Shown here: piece after piece, positions 25,352 through 32,399 of the stretch | Position numbering within the stretch: the stretch's first letter is position 1 | How the letters are laid out: every line of letters starts with the position of its first letter | Assembly: GCA_946638615.1 (NCBI GenBank) | Contig: CAMPBO010000006.1 | Span: forward strand, 1-32,399 | Direction of reading: 5' to 3' | Length of the DNA stretch: 32,399 nt | Source of the DNA: an uncultured Candidatus Saccharibacteria bacterium | Lineage (GTDB): Bacteria; Patescibacteriota; Saccharimonadia; Saccharimonadales; Saccharimonadaceae | Position numbers and translations under genes: made by a program | Notes under the pieces: model-generated | What the model was told of the DNA's origin: nothing | Database searches by the model: none | Seen by the model: the letters and a program-made list of their open reading frames with translations, nothing else

Positions 25352-26818
25352 ATGGCAAAAGAGTGTTTTGATGCCAAAAAATACTTAAAAATCCAAAAAC
25401 AGAAAATCGAGAAGCGCATTAAAATGTTCGATAAACTTTATTTGGAATTTGGCGGTAAACTCATAGACGATCAACACGCTGCTCGTACTTTGCCTGGATT
25501 TTTGCCTGATCTTAAAATTCGTTTGCTTCAAGAATTTAAAGACAAGGCCGAAGTGATTTTATGTATCAACGCAAACGCTATTGAAAAATCTAAGATTCGT
25601 GCTGACCATATGATTTCTTATGAAACTGAAGTGTTGAGACTAATTGAGTTTTTGCGTAGTAAAGGTGTTTATGTTAGTTCGGTTGTAATTACTCTCTACG
25701 ATGGTCAGAAAAAAGCCAAAGATTTTGCCGAAAGATTAAAAGACTACAACGTTAAAACTTATTTCCATACTTTCACCAAAGGTTATCCGACGGACGTTGA
25801 TACAATAGTTTCAGATGAAGGCTACGGTGCTAATCCATACATTGAGACCACGAGACCTCTCGTGGTGGTTTCGGCTCCAGGCCCCTGCTCTGGCAAGCTT
25901 GCTACTAGTTTATCTCAGCTTTATCATGAATCTAAGCGTGGCATTAATGCTGGGTATGCTAAGTTTGAAACTTTTCCAGTTTGGTCTTTGCCTTTAAAAC
26001 ATCCAGTTAATATTGCTTACGAAGCTGCTACTGCCGACTTAAACGATAAAAATATGATTGATTTTTTCCATCTTGAAAAATACGGTCGTCAAGCGGTTAA
26101 TTACAATCGCGATCTTGAAACATTCCCAGTGCTTAAAGAAATTTTGACGCGTATTACTGGACAAGCTGTTTATTACTCTCCTACCGATATGGGAGTTAAT
26201 GTGATTGGCGAATGTATTGTAAATGATAAATTAGCTTGCGAAGCCGCCAAATCTGAAATCATTCGGCGATATTATCGCGCGCTGGTTGATCTTAAAAAAG
26301 GCGTTGTAGCACCAGAGGTCCCCGAACGCATCAAGTTACTTATGAACGAGCTTGATATTTCCGAGGATGGTCGTCAAGTTGCTAAAAAAGCCGCCATTAA
26401 GCGTGAATCATCTGGTAATCTCCCTAGTGCTTGTATCGAAATTGGTCGAAAATACATCGTTGGTCGTAAAACTGGTTATCTTTCACCTGTTTCGTCCACT
26501 ATGTTAAATGCTCTTAAGGTCATTAATAAGATTCCTGATGAAATTGATTTAATCGCTCCAGCTGTTCTTGAGCCGATTCTAGATATTAAAAATAAAACTT
26601 CCAATTTTAAAGAGAGCTATCTTAAACTCGGTGAAGTTTTAATCGCTCTATCGATTTGCGGGACAACCAATCCTACCGTCAAGAAAGCCATCGAAAGTCT
26701 TGATAAATTTAGGGGCGCCGAGTTCCATGCTACACATATGCTTTCAGACGACGAGATGGTAATTCTTTCCAATCTTGGCATCAATGCGACTTGTGGTACA
26801 GAAGTCGACATCAATTAA
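25352..26818 (+). CDS. DUF1846 (UPF0371) family protein
   Basis: The 488-aa protein matches the DUF1846 family across its length. It has the opening FDAKKYLKIQKQKIEKRIKMFDKLYLEFGGKLIDDQHAARTLPGF, the central SAPGPCSGKLATSLSQLYHE loop, which looks like a nucleotide-binding P-loop, and PVNIAYEAATADLNDKNMIDFFH. The family is widespread in Firmicutes; its function is not established. The protein looks soluble and cytosolic. AAGGAGG 8 bases before the ATG makes this the best ribosome binding site on the plus strand and fixes the start. It is a single-gene unit divergent from the desulfurase and convergent with the small membrane protein. Confidence 0.92.
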   Translation: MAKECFDAKKYLKIQKQKIEKRIKMFDKLYLEFGGKLIDDQHAARTLPGFLPDLKIRLLQEFKDKAEVILCINANAIEKSKIRADHMISYETEVLRLIEFLRSKGVYVSSVVITLYDGQKKAKDFAERLKDYNVKTYFHTFTKGYPTDVDTIVSDEGYGANPYIETTRPLVVVSAPGPCSGKLATSLSQLYHESKRGINAGYAKFETFPVWSLPLKHPVNIAYEAATADLNDKNMIDFFHLEKYGRQAVNYNRDLETFPVLKEILTRITGQAVYYSPTDMGVNVIGECIVNDKLACEAAKSEIIRRYYRALVDLKKGVVAPEVPERIKLLMNELDISEDGRQVAKKAAIKRESSGNLPSACIEIGRKYIVGRKTGYLSPVSSTMLNALKVINKIPDEIDLIAPAVLEPILDIKNKTSNFKESYLKLGEVLIALSICGTTNPTVKKAIESLDKFRGAEFHATHMLSDDEMVILSNLGINATCGTEVDIN

Positions 26819-26832
26819 ATCAGTAGTTAGTT

Positions 26833-27291
26833 TTATTCCGCTGATTCGGTTATGGCTGGTACAAATTTGATTTCTTCTTCGCCAGGATTTAATATCAAAA
26901 TTTTATTATTCTGGTCAAGTTTATAGATAAATTCATCATTTAAGTCATAAAGCCAACTGGTTTCGATTTTCAATTTGTCACCTTCAATTGCCCAAATAAA
27001 ATTATAATCATTAATATGGTCATTAGTCGTAAGAGTACCCTTACCAATTTCGGTAAAATTCCAAATCACTCCAGAACCATTTTCACAGTTTGTCTCTTCG
27101 GTACAATTCGCATTGGTCTCTAGCTCCCATGTCCCCACCGATACTAAGAAATTTCCGTCTGGAATTCCAGGTTTTGCTAAGATTTTTATCAGGAAAAATA
27201 TTAAGCCAATAATTAATACAAAAACTCCGACTAGCATTATTATAAAGCTAGTGCGACTTTTGGTTTCTTGTTTAGAATTCTTTATGTTCAT
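26833..27291 (-). CDS. Small single-pass membrane protein, unknown function
   Basis: The 152-aa protein has a short basic N-terminus and one hydrophobic helix (about residues 15-38). The outer part is about 110 residues of mainly beta-type sequence (FLVSVGTWELETN, GVIWNFTEIGKGTLTTN, YNFIWAIEGDKLKIETSWLYDL, KILILNPGEEEIKFVP), which recalls a lipocalin-like or similar small barrel. One Cys pair (NCTEETNC) could form a disulfide. No lipobox is present. TAAAAT ends 6 bases before the ATG, as in the leaderless genes. I do not recognise a named family. Confidence 0.7.
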   Translation of the reverse strand: MNIKNSKQETKSRTSFIIMLVGVFVLIIGLIFFLIKILAKPGIPDGNFLVSVGTWELETNANCTEETNCENGSGVIWNFTEIGKGTLTTNDHINDYNFIWAIEGDKLKIETSWLYDLNDEFIYKLDQNNKILILNPGEEEIKFVPAITESAE

Positions 27292-27297
27292 GCTTTT

Positions 27298-27303
27298 ATT
27301 TTA
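27298..27303 (-). promoter_or_regulatory. -10 box (TAAAAT) of the small membrane protein
   Basis: The hexamer ends exactly 6 bases before the ATG at 27291. An overlapping TATAGT lies 5 bases further upstream and is an alternative. Confidence 0.4.
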
Positions 27304-27358
27304 CTATAATTTTATTTTTTCGTACAATTACATTTTGTTGCATGTCTATCGTGCTGAT

Positions 27359-28192
27359 TTAAATCCCAAAAAGCTGCTCAGCATTTTTGGTGGTCGTAGC
27401 TTTTATTAAATCAAAATTCGTCTCTAATTTTTTACTGAGCCATATTGCAATCTCGCGAACATAGGCTGGTTCATTAGTCTTGCTACGGAATGGCACTGGC
27501 GCCAAGAAGGGTGCGTCGGTCTCGAGTAAAATTCGCTCTAATGGAGGTGTTGGTAAGGTTGTGTAAGTTGCGAGACCATTTACTCCTATATAAAAGTCAG
27601 TTTCATTTAAAATTCGTTTTAGTGTTTTTTTGCTATCCGTGAAGGAGTGTACCACTCCACGCACTGACGGAAAATTTGCTGTCACCGCAAAAAAGTCATC
27701 GAACGCTTCTCGTACATGAAATGATACAGGTAAATCATTGTCGACTGCGAGTTGCAACATTTTTTCAAACAACTTTATCTGTGCCTCGCGATTATAACCC
27801 TCATAATGATAGTCTAGCCCTACTTCACCTATTGCAATAGGATGATTTGACGAAGAAGAAACGTTGAGGGGGGTTAAAATCGTCCCTACTGGGGGATTCC
27901 GGAGCGCGGCAGCGCGAGGGTTAGCGCCGTCCGCCCGTGGCGACGGGCCGGACGGACGCGACCCCAGTGGGGATGATTTAACTCCCGTTTCTTCTGGATG
28001 TATGCCATATGTCCAATAGACGTTTGAATGTCGGCTTGCAAAATCACGAGCCACCAAAGAATCCTCGTGCGACGTGCCGATGCAGATAATTTTTTCAACA
28101 CCATTTTCATGCGCCCGCTTCAACATCTCTTCTGCCTGGGCTTCCGAGAAGAATTCGCGGTCGTGTAGATGACAATGTGTGTCAATTAACAC
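27359..28192 (-). CDS. tatD: TatD family metal-dependent hydrolase (DNase) with in-frame insert
   Basis: The 277-aa protein is a TIM-barrel amidohydrolase. Metal ligands are visible at His6 and His8 (DTHCHLH), Glu123 (IGEVGLDYH), His159, His182 and Asp226 (LLETDAPFL). TatD proteins act as Mg-dependent 3'-5' DNases in repair. The start is GTG at 28192, overlapping the typA stop by 11 bases, so the genes are coupled. Residues 70-116 hold a Pro/Arg/Ala/Ser-rich insert between the GIHPEETG and AIGEVGLDY motifs, where about 15 residues are usual. The insert is encoded by a GC-rich palindromic element. All catalytic residues lie outside it, so the enzyme may still work. Confidence 0.93.
   Translation of the reverse strand: MLIDTHCHLHDREFFSEAQAEEMLKRAHENGVEKIICIGTSHEDSLVARDFASRHSNVYWTYGIHPEETGVKSSPLGSRPSGPSPRADGANPRAAALRNPPVGTILTPLNVSSSSNHPIAIGEVGLDYHYEGYNREAQIKLFEKMLQLAVDNDLPVSFHVREAFDDFFAVTANFPSVRGVVHSFTDSKKTLKRILNETDFYIGVNGLATYTTLPTPPLERILLETDAPFLAPVPFRSKTNEPAYVREIAIWLSKKLETNFDLIKATTTKNAEQLFGI
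27854..27995. repeat. GC-rich palindromic element inserted in frame in tatD
   Basis: The element is bounded by 10-bp perfect inverted repeats (AGAAGAAACG and CGTTTCTTCT). Inside, a second inverted pair matches GTTAAAATC and TCCC with ACTGGGG on the left to their complements at 27962-27982 with few mismatches. The core contains a hairpin CCGTCCG/CGGACGG with CCCGT/ACGGG. By my count 69 of 90 bases from 27883 are G or C. The whole is 142 bases and keeps the tatD frame open. Confidence 0.75.
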
Positions 28193-29999
28193 GGTTTTCT
28201 CGTTTTCTCTTGATTGGATCGAGCTGACGTTTGCGAAGACGCAAAGATTTTGGCGTGACTTCTAGGAGTTCATCATCAAGTAGAAAATCCAAACATTGTT
28301 CAAGCGAAAGTTGCGTGTAAGGCGTTAGCTGAATCGCTCCGTCCGAAGCATGTGTCCGCATATTGGTAAGCTGTTTTTCGCGACAAATATTAATATCGAG
28401 ATCATCCTTTTTGTTGGAAAGTCCCACAATCATGCCTTGATAGACTGGCACCTGTGGTGGAATAAACAAAATTCCCCTTGCTTGCGCTGCATCGAGTGCA
28501 TAAGCCGTAGAAGTTCCGTCTTCAAACGAAATCAAAGCTCCATTTCGCTCTGGTTTGTAGCGACCCTCCACTGGACGATAGCCCGATGGGATTGAAGACA
28601 TAATTACCGTACCTTTAGTGGCGGTTAGTAGATTATTTCTAAGTCCGATTAAGGCAGCAGTTGATATTTCGTAGACAAACCTCGTCGAACCAGCACTGGT
28701 TAATTCCTGGGACTTTAATTCGGCTTTTCTGATTCCTAACTCTTGTGAGACAGCTCCCACAAATTCTGGATCGACTTCAATTGTGAGCTCTTCAATTGGT
28801 TCACATTTGACGCCGTCAATTTCTTTATAAACTACTTCAGGACGGCCAGCTTCTAGCTCGTATCCTTCACGGCGCATGGTCTCAATTAAAACCGATAGGT
28901 GCAACTCACCGCGACCAGATACCTTGTATCCCAAGCCATCAGGCTGGAGTTTCAAGGCGATGTTGGTTTCGAGCTCTTTTTCGAGCCTTTCTGCAATTTG
29001 TCGTGAAGTCGTAAATTCGCCTTCACGCCCCTTGAGTGGTGAAGTATTCGGCCCAATGTAGATAGACAAAGTTGGCGCTTCAAGTTCAATCGTTGGTAAA
29101 GCTTCAGGATTGTCGCCTGTCGCAATCGTGTCGCCGATGTTTGCTTCAGCCACGCCAGTTACGGCCACAATGTCGCCGGCGATTGCTTCTGGTACTTCTT
29201 CCCGGCCGAGCCCTTTATAAATAAATAGTTTATCAATCTTTCCGCTTTTAACTTCGTTGTCGTGTAAGATTTTGACGGTTTGGCCTTTTTTGAGCTTGCC
29301 GCGGAAAATTTTACCAATACAGTATTTACCGAGATAATTGTCACTAGCTAGAGCTGCCACGAGTAATTGTGCTGATTCGTGATTAGTATCAACCGTAGGG
29401 GCTGGAATATCATTAATGATGGAATCAAAAATTACATGTAGATCATCATCTAGCTCAGTGGTCTTACCCGCCTTGCCCTCTCTTGCGATGGCGTAATAAA
29501 CTGGATAAAATAGCTGTGATTCATCGGTTGCGAGCTCCAAAAATAGACTCTCGACTTCGCTTAATACTTCATCGATACGTGCAGCTGGCTTGTCGATTTT
29601 GTTAATAATTACTACTGGCTTTAGATTGAGTTCCAAAGCTTTTTTAAGTACAAATTTTGTTTGTGGCATTGGGCCTTCTTGTGCATCCACAATAAGAAGT
29701 ACACCATCAGCCATATTGAGCGTCCGCTCTACCTCACCCGAAAAATCGGCGTGGCCAGGAGTATCAATGATGTTAATTTTGTAGCCATTATAATAAACGC
29801 AAGTTTGTTTGGCGGTGATAGTGATTCCCCGCTCATGTTCCTGATCCATCGAATCCATGATGAGGGTTTGCGACATTTCCGCCTGGTTGTCGCGAAAAGT
29901 ATGTGACTGCTTGAGAAGTCCATCTACCAAGGTGGTTTTACCATGGTCAACGTGCGCAATAATTGCCACATTACGAATTAAATCTTTATTCAAAGTCAT
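28182..29999 (-). CDS. typA: Ribosome-associated GTPase TypA/BipA
   Basis: The 605-aa protein is a full-length translational GTPase. It has P-loop AHVDHGKTTLVDGLL, switch region GITITAKQT, DTPGHADFSGEVER and NKIDKPAAR, an EF-G-like domain II, and the BipA C-terminal domain (DAAQARGILFIPPQVPVYQGMIVG, TPKSLRLRKRQLDP). It assists 50S assembly and stress adaptation. TGGTAGAAT ends 7 bases before the ATG, so the message is probably leaderless. The stop codon overlaps the GTG of tatD. It lies 23 bases downstream of the cutinase gene on the same strand. Confidence 0.96.
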   Translation of the reverse strand: MTLNKDLIRNVAIIAHVDHGKTTLVDGLLKQSHTFRDNQAEMSQTLIMDSMDQEHERGITITAKQTCVYYNGYKINIIDTPGHADFSGEVERTLNMADGVLLIVDAQEGPMPQTKFVLKKALELNLKPVVIINKIDKPAARIDEVLSEVESLFLELATDESQLFYPVYYAIAREGKAGKTTELDDDLHVIFDSIINDIPAPTVDTNHESAQLLVAALASDNYLGKYCIGKIFRGKLKKGQTVKILHDNEVKSGKIDKLFIYKGLGREEVPEAIAGDIVAVTGVAEANIGDTIATGDNPEALPTIELEAPTLSIYIGPNTSPLKGREGEFTTSRQIAERLEKELETNIALKLQPDGLGYKVSGRGELHLSVLIETMRREGYELEAGRPEVVYKEIDGVKCEPIEELTIEVDPEFVGAVSQELGIRKAELKSQELTSAGSTRFVYEISTAALIGLRNNLLTATKGTVIMSSIPSGYRPVEGRYKPERNGALISFEDGTSTAYALDAAQARGILFIPPQVPVYQGMIVGLSNKKDDLDINICREKQLTNMRTHASDGAIQLTPYTQLSLEQCLDFLLDDELLEVTPKSLRLRKRQLDPIKRKRENRVN

Positions 30000-30006
30000 A
30001 GAGATA

Positions 30007-30015
30007 ATTCTACCA
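30007..30015 (-). promoter_or_regulatory. Extended -10 (TGGTAGAAT) of typA-tatD
   Basis: The hexamer ends 7 bases before the typA ATG, in the 23-base gap after the cutinase stop codon. Confidence 0.5.
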
Positions 30016-30022
30016 TAAAAGG

Positions 30023-31768
30023 CTAAAGCTGTCCAGTATTTGGTACTCTTGGTAACGACTGGCTAGCTTGTTTTATATCTGCTGTTTTTTCAGTATCAGG
30101 CACCTTTGGTAAAAGCTGACTAATTATTGGCAGTTCTAGTTCAGCTCCTTCCCCTCGCAAACTGTTTTTAATCGGTGTTAAAATTATGTGATTTTCCTTG
30201 GCTCGGTCAAGCCCATCAATCGTAACTGTTCTTTCTGTTGTTATTCCTAAGATTTTATCGTTCAAAATTACCAAAATTTGGTCGCCATCCGTAGTGAAGT
30301 TAATAGTTGCTTTAGCGCCTGATTCTGACACGTCATCAATGCTAATAGTAGTAGTATTCTTGACTTCTCTTTTTTCTTCCACCCTCGGCAAGCTGTCGTA
30401 CCTTTGGATAATATAGTCCGTTAGCAAACTAAAATCATCGGGCTCCGTCACCACCTTGCCGCCAGTATCTTCGGCTAGCGAAAAATATTCTTCAGCAACA
30501 TCGTCTGTAGTAATAATATAAAAATTCACAGGGTCAATAGTTTTGCTTAGGGTTACAGCCTCGGCATAAGTAATCCCATCACGGTCTGGCGACAAAAATC
30601 CTGCGTCGGTCAAAACCACTAATGATTTGGTCGCCCCGCGCTGCCAACTAAGTGTCGCCATTACATGAAAAGCAGCAGAAAGTAAAGACTCAGGCGTATC
30701 GCCACCGCCGTCAACTGCGATTTCTTCCAGTCCTCGTGCAAAATTCTCGAGGTTGCAAGTTTCAAAATTGCAGTGTTCCACCGGCTGATAAGGGTCACCT
30801 AAATCCCGATAATCATAAAGAGCAACTCTTCCGCCAATATCCAGAGTCTCTTTGGCAAGACGATAGGCTTCGGCTTTATATTTTTCAATCAGACTTGCCA
30901 TCGAACCTGTTGAATCTATTATAATCGCCGTATCGTGTGGTGAATAAAACTGATTAGAAATATTAAAGGTTTTAGTAATCTTATCAAAAATTATTCTTGA
31001 AGCATCTTCATATAAGTCGTCTTCTACGTATGAAACATGGTCATCTATATTGAAATGCGAACTACAGAAAATGTCATTTTTATTACACCAGGTTCCGATT
31101 TTGCCGGTAAATTGTTCTGGCTCATAAGGAATGTAAGCTCCGAGTAGTCCCATATATGCGTGGCAATCTGGTACATAAATACGATAGTCAGATAATTTTC
31201 TGCCTAAGCAGGCATCTGGTATTAAGCCTGCGCCTTCTGGCAAATAAATTTTAGGGTCACCAAAGGTTGCTACATAAATTATTTTATCGGAATCTAGGTT
31301 TTTGAGCCCCCTTGAAATGACCATTGCCCCCTGCGAATACCCGCCTAGGACGTATTTAGTGCCAGGGCAGCTCGAAGAGTCTATCATTTTGTCAAGTTTT
31401 TTCACACCAGACTTCACACTATCGCCAAATTCGTAGGCTTCCCCCGCTCCAAAAAAAGCCCCAGCCGCCACACCCAGATTATCAATTCCGATTGCTGGGT
31501 AATCTAAATCAATAAACTCATAAGCTAGACTCGTGGTGCTTAGCTTTGACTCAATTGCTTCTTTGAAAGCGAGATAGCTTTGCCCAGTATTCTGCTCTTC
31601 TCCCGAGCCGCGCGCAAACACTATTCTTAAATCTGGACATTGTTCTGCTCTTACGTCTAGTTGTAGATTGCTCGCGCCAAGGATAATTGCGACTATAGGT
31701 ATCAAGAATTTAGTTTTGATATTTCGCTTTTGCCCACCAGGTTTTTTCGTGCGGATTTTATTTCGCAT
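30023..31768 (-). CDS. Secreted cutinase fused to a VWA domain, with PNTG tail
   Basis: The 581-aa protein has a basic start and a signal peptide (hydrophobic 20-33, cleavage near residue 41). Residues 44-270 are a cutinase domain of actinobacterial style: FARGSGE, nucleophile in GGYSQGAM (Ser145), Asp232 in CNKNDIFC and His244 in DDHVSY, so the Ser-Asp-His triad is complete. Residues 278-460 are a von Willebrand A domain with the MIDAS motif DSTGS (285-289), Thr358 and Asp388 (LTDAG). A beta-type segment follows. The end repeats LPKVPDTEKT and LPRVPNTGQL but has no hydrophobic anchor. AGGAG precedes the ATG. Cutinases hydrolyse polyesters or lipid esters; the VWA part should bind a surface through metal. 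Confidence 0.9.
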   Translation of the reverse strand: MRNKIRTKKPGGQKRNIKTKFLIPIVAIILGASNLQLDVRAEQCPDLRIVFARGSGEEQNTGQSYLAFKEAIESKLSTTSLAYEFIDLDYPAIGIDNLGVAAGAFFGAGEAYEFGDSVKSGVKKLDKMIDSSSCPGTKYVLGGYSQGAMVISRGLKNLDSDKIIYVATFGDPKIYLPEGAGLIPDACLGRKLSDYRIYVPDCHAYMGLLGAYIPYEPEQFTGKIGTWCNKNDIFCSSHFNIDDHVSYVEDDLYEDASRIIFDKITKTFNISNQFYSPHDTAIIIDSTGSMASLIEKYKAEAYRLAKETLDIGGRVALYDYRDLGDPYQPVEHCNFETCNLENFARGLEEIAVDGGGDTPESLLSAAFHVMATLSWQRGATKSLVVLTDAGFLSPDRDGITYAEAVTLSKTIDPVNFYIITTDDVAEEYFSLAEDTGGKVVTEPDDFSLLTDYIIQRYDSLPRVEEKREVKNTTTISIDDVSESGAKATINFTTDGDQILVILNDKILGITTERTVTIDGLDRAKENHIILTPIKNSLRGEGAELELPIISQLLPKVPDTEKTADIKQASQSLPRVPNTGQL

Positions 31769-31962
31769 TTTTTCTCCTGTATTTTATGGTATTGATGGTT
31801 CTATGTATGACTTTCGCCTCCAGCTTGTGCGCATTATGGGCATAGAAAAATCAAAAATACAACCCCCTTAGTGAGATTAGTGAAGCATAAAAGTTTTCAC
31901 CTCTTTAATTTCCGCCATTTTGCCTAAGGTTAAATAGGCGTAAATGAGATAATTATTCCGAA
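31769..31962. other. Intergenic region before the cutinase gene
   Basis: There is no open frame of note. It holds a possible cutinase promoter and, at 31869-31884, a short direct repeat TTAGTGA separated by GA. No clear terminator for the FISUMP gene is visible. Confidence 0.5.
31833..31862 (-). promoter_or_regulatory. Possible promoter of the cutinase gene
   Basis: TTGTAT (31857-31862) and CATAAT (31833-31838) are 18 bases apart. The leader would be about 57 bases and ends with AGGAG. Confidence 0.4.
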
Positions 31963-32399
31963 CTACTTAGCTATACAGCGTACGCTAAATCCGTTGTTCC
32001 GGTAGAGGTTGAGGCTAGGGAGGATCCTACTAGTATCCATGGCGAGGTACCTCATGGCGTTGGTAATGCGCCAAGTAGAGGGCCAAAAGTAGCCGTGCCC
32101 ACTCTGACTGCGAGCCGAACCACCACTGGCGTAGTAGCCTGAGAGAGGGGTAGATAAGGCTCGTCGGAAATCGGTGTAGTCCATGGAATAGGCTGAGTAA
32201 AGGGCTCGGTATTCACCGTCTTCACTAGTGGCATTAGTAGGCATCCGCCAGCCTAGTGGGCAGATATCTTCTTGGACGTCTAGTAAAGTACCCGAGTTAG
32301 GATCAGTAGTTGGGCTACCAGCAGAACTTGTGCCGTTCCCCCAGCAGTAGGTACCAGCGCTGGCAGCACAGTAGTTATAATAGATACCTATTTTGTTGT
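31963..32399 (-). CDS. FISUMP domain surface protein, C-terminus only (cut by window edge)
   Basis: The frame is open from the window edge to the stop at 31963 (145 codons); the ATG at 32244 is internal. The sequence has the FISUMP (Fib_succ_major) pattern: an aromatic and Cys-rich start (YYNYCAASAGTYCWG), DVQEDICPLGWRMPT, a variable middle with YYASGGSARSQSGHGYFWPSTW, and the ending LYRNNGFSVRCIAK. The domain is common in secreted proteins of Saccharibacteria and Bacteroidetes; its function is unclear, probably binding. By my count two 60-base lines inside the gene are 60% GC, well above most of the window. The N-terminus with its signal peptide lies outside. Confidence 0.85.
   Translation of the reverse strand, partial: NKIGIYYNYCAASAGTYCWGNGTSSAGSPTTDPNSGTLLDVQEDICPLGWRMPTNATSEDGEYRALYSAYSMDYTDFRRALSTPLSGYYASGGSARSQSGHGYFWPSTWRITNAMRYLAMDTSRILPSLNLYRNNGFSVRCIAK

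Noticed and set aside
31869-31884. Direct repeat TTAGTGA as a possible operator or CRISPR-like unit
   Set aside because: Two short copies only; chance is a sufficient explanation.
32052-32244. Separate small gene starting at the ATG at 32244
   Set aside because: The same frame is open to the window edge and carries the FISUMP motif DICPLGWRMPT across that ATG, so it is internal.

Overview
The window looks like a chromosomal segment of a Patescibacteria (CPR) genome, most likely Candidatus Saccharibacteria (TM7). That placement is my inference. It rests on compact AT-rich coding DNA with standard stop codons, many 4-base ATGA gene overlaps, a shortened alanyl-tRNA synthetase, a FISUMP-type (Fibrobacter succinogenes major domain) surface protein at the right edge, a secreted protein of similar style at the left edge, and P[DN]TG sorting-like tails. 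I see no rRNA, CRISPR array, transposase or phage gene.

Layout. 1-5400 (minus strand): start of a secreted protein cut by the window edge, trigger factor, an FAD-linked oxidase, a DUF362 protein, a CmpB-type membrane protein, tRNA-Leu(UAG) and a small protein with a PDTG tail. 5400-10300 (minus): rsmD and recG, an SLH-domain surface protein with YD-type repeats, and trmD. 10300-10550: a promoter-to-terminator interval that looks like a small structured RNA, divergent from obgE. 12060-16180 (minus): a cell-envelope operon encoding a membrane protein of unknown function, a RuvX-MltG fusion and a LysM-CHAP hydrolase. 16225-19800 (plus): histidine kinase, response regulator, RsuA-type pseudouridine synthase and an FtsA/PilM-like actin-fold protein, all overlapping. 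19895-25240: a membrane protein, compact alaS, a second RNA candidate, and mnmA with a cysteine desulfurase, which together fit tRNA s2U34 thiolation. 25350-32399: DUF1846 protein, small membrane protein, tatD, typA, a cutinase-VWA fusion and the end of a FISUMP protein.

Main observations. (1) Thirteen genes have a -10 box, usually of the extended TGnTATAAT type, ending only 6-10 bases before the start codon. Their mRNAs should be leaderless or nearly so, and the rule corrects several start codons. Genes for exported proteins and a few others instead have a Shine-Dalgarno leader. (2) RuvX and MltG are one reading frame, joined across an A9 run that has a strong Shine-Dalgarno-like motif 8 bases upstream; slippage in either direction would release RuvX alone. 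(3) tatD carries an in-frame, GC-rich palindromic insertion with 10-bp terminal inverted repeats; mnmA and obgE carry inserts that may be related. (4) A secreted cutinase with an intact catalytic triad is fused to a VWA domain and ends in a PNTG tail without the usual membrane anchor. All functional statements come from reading motifs by eye; no database search was run.
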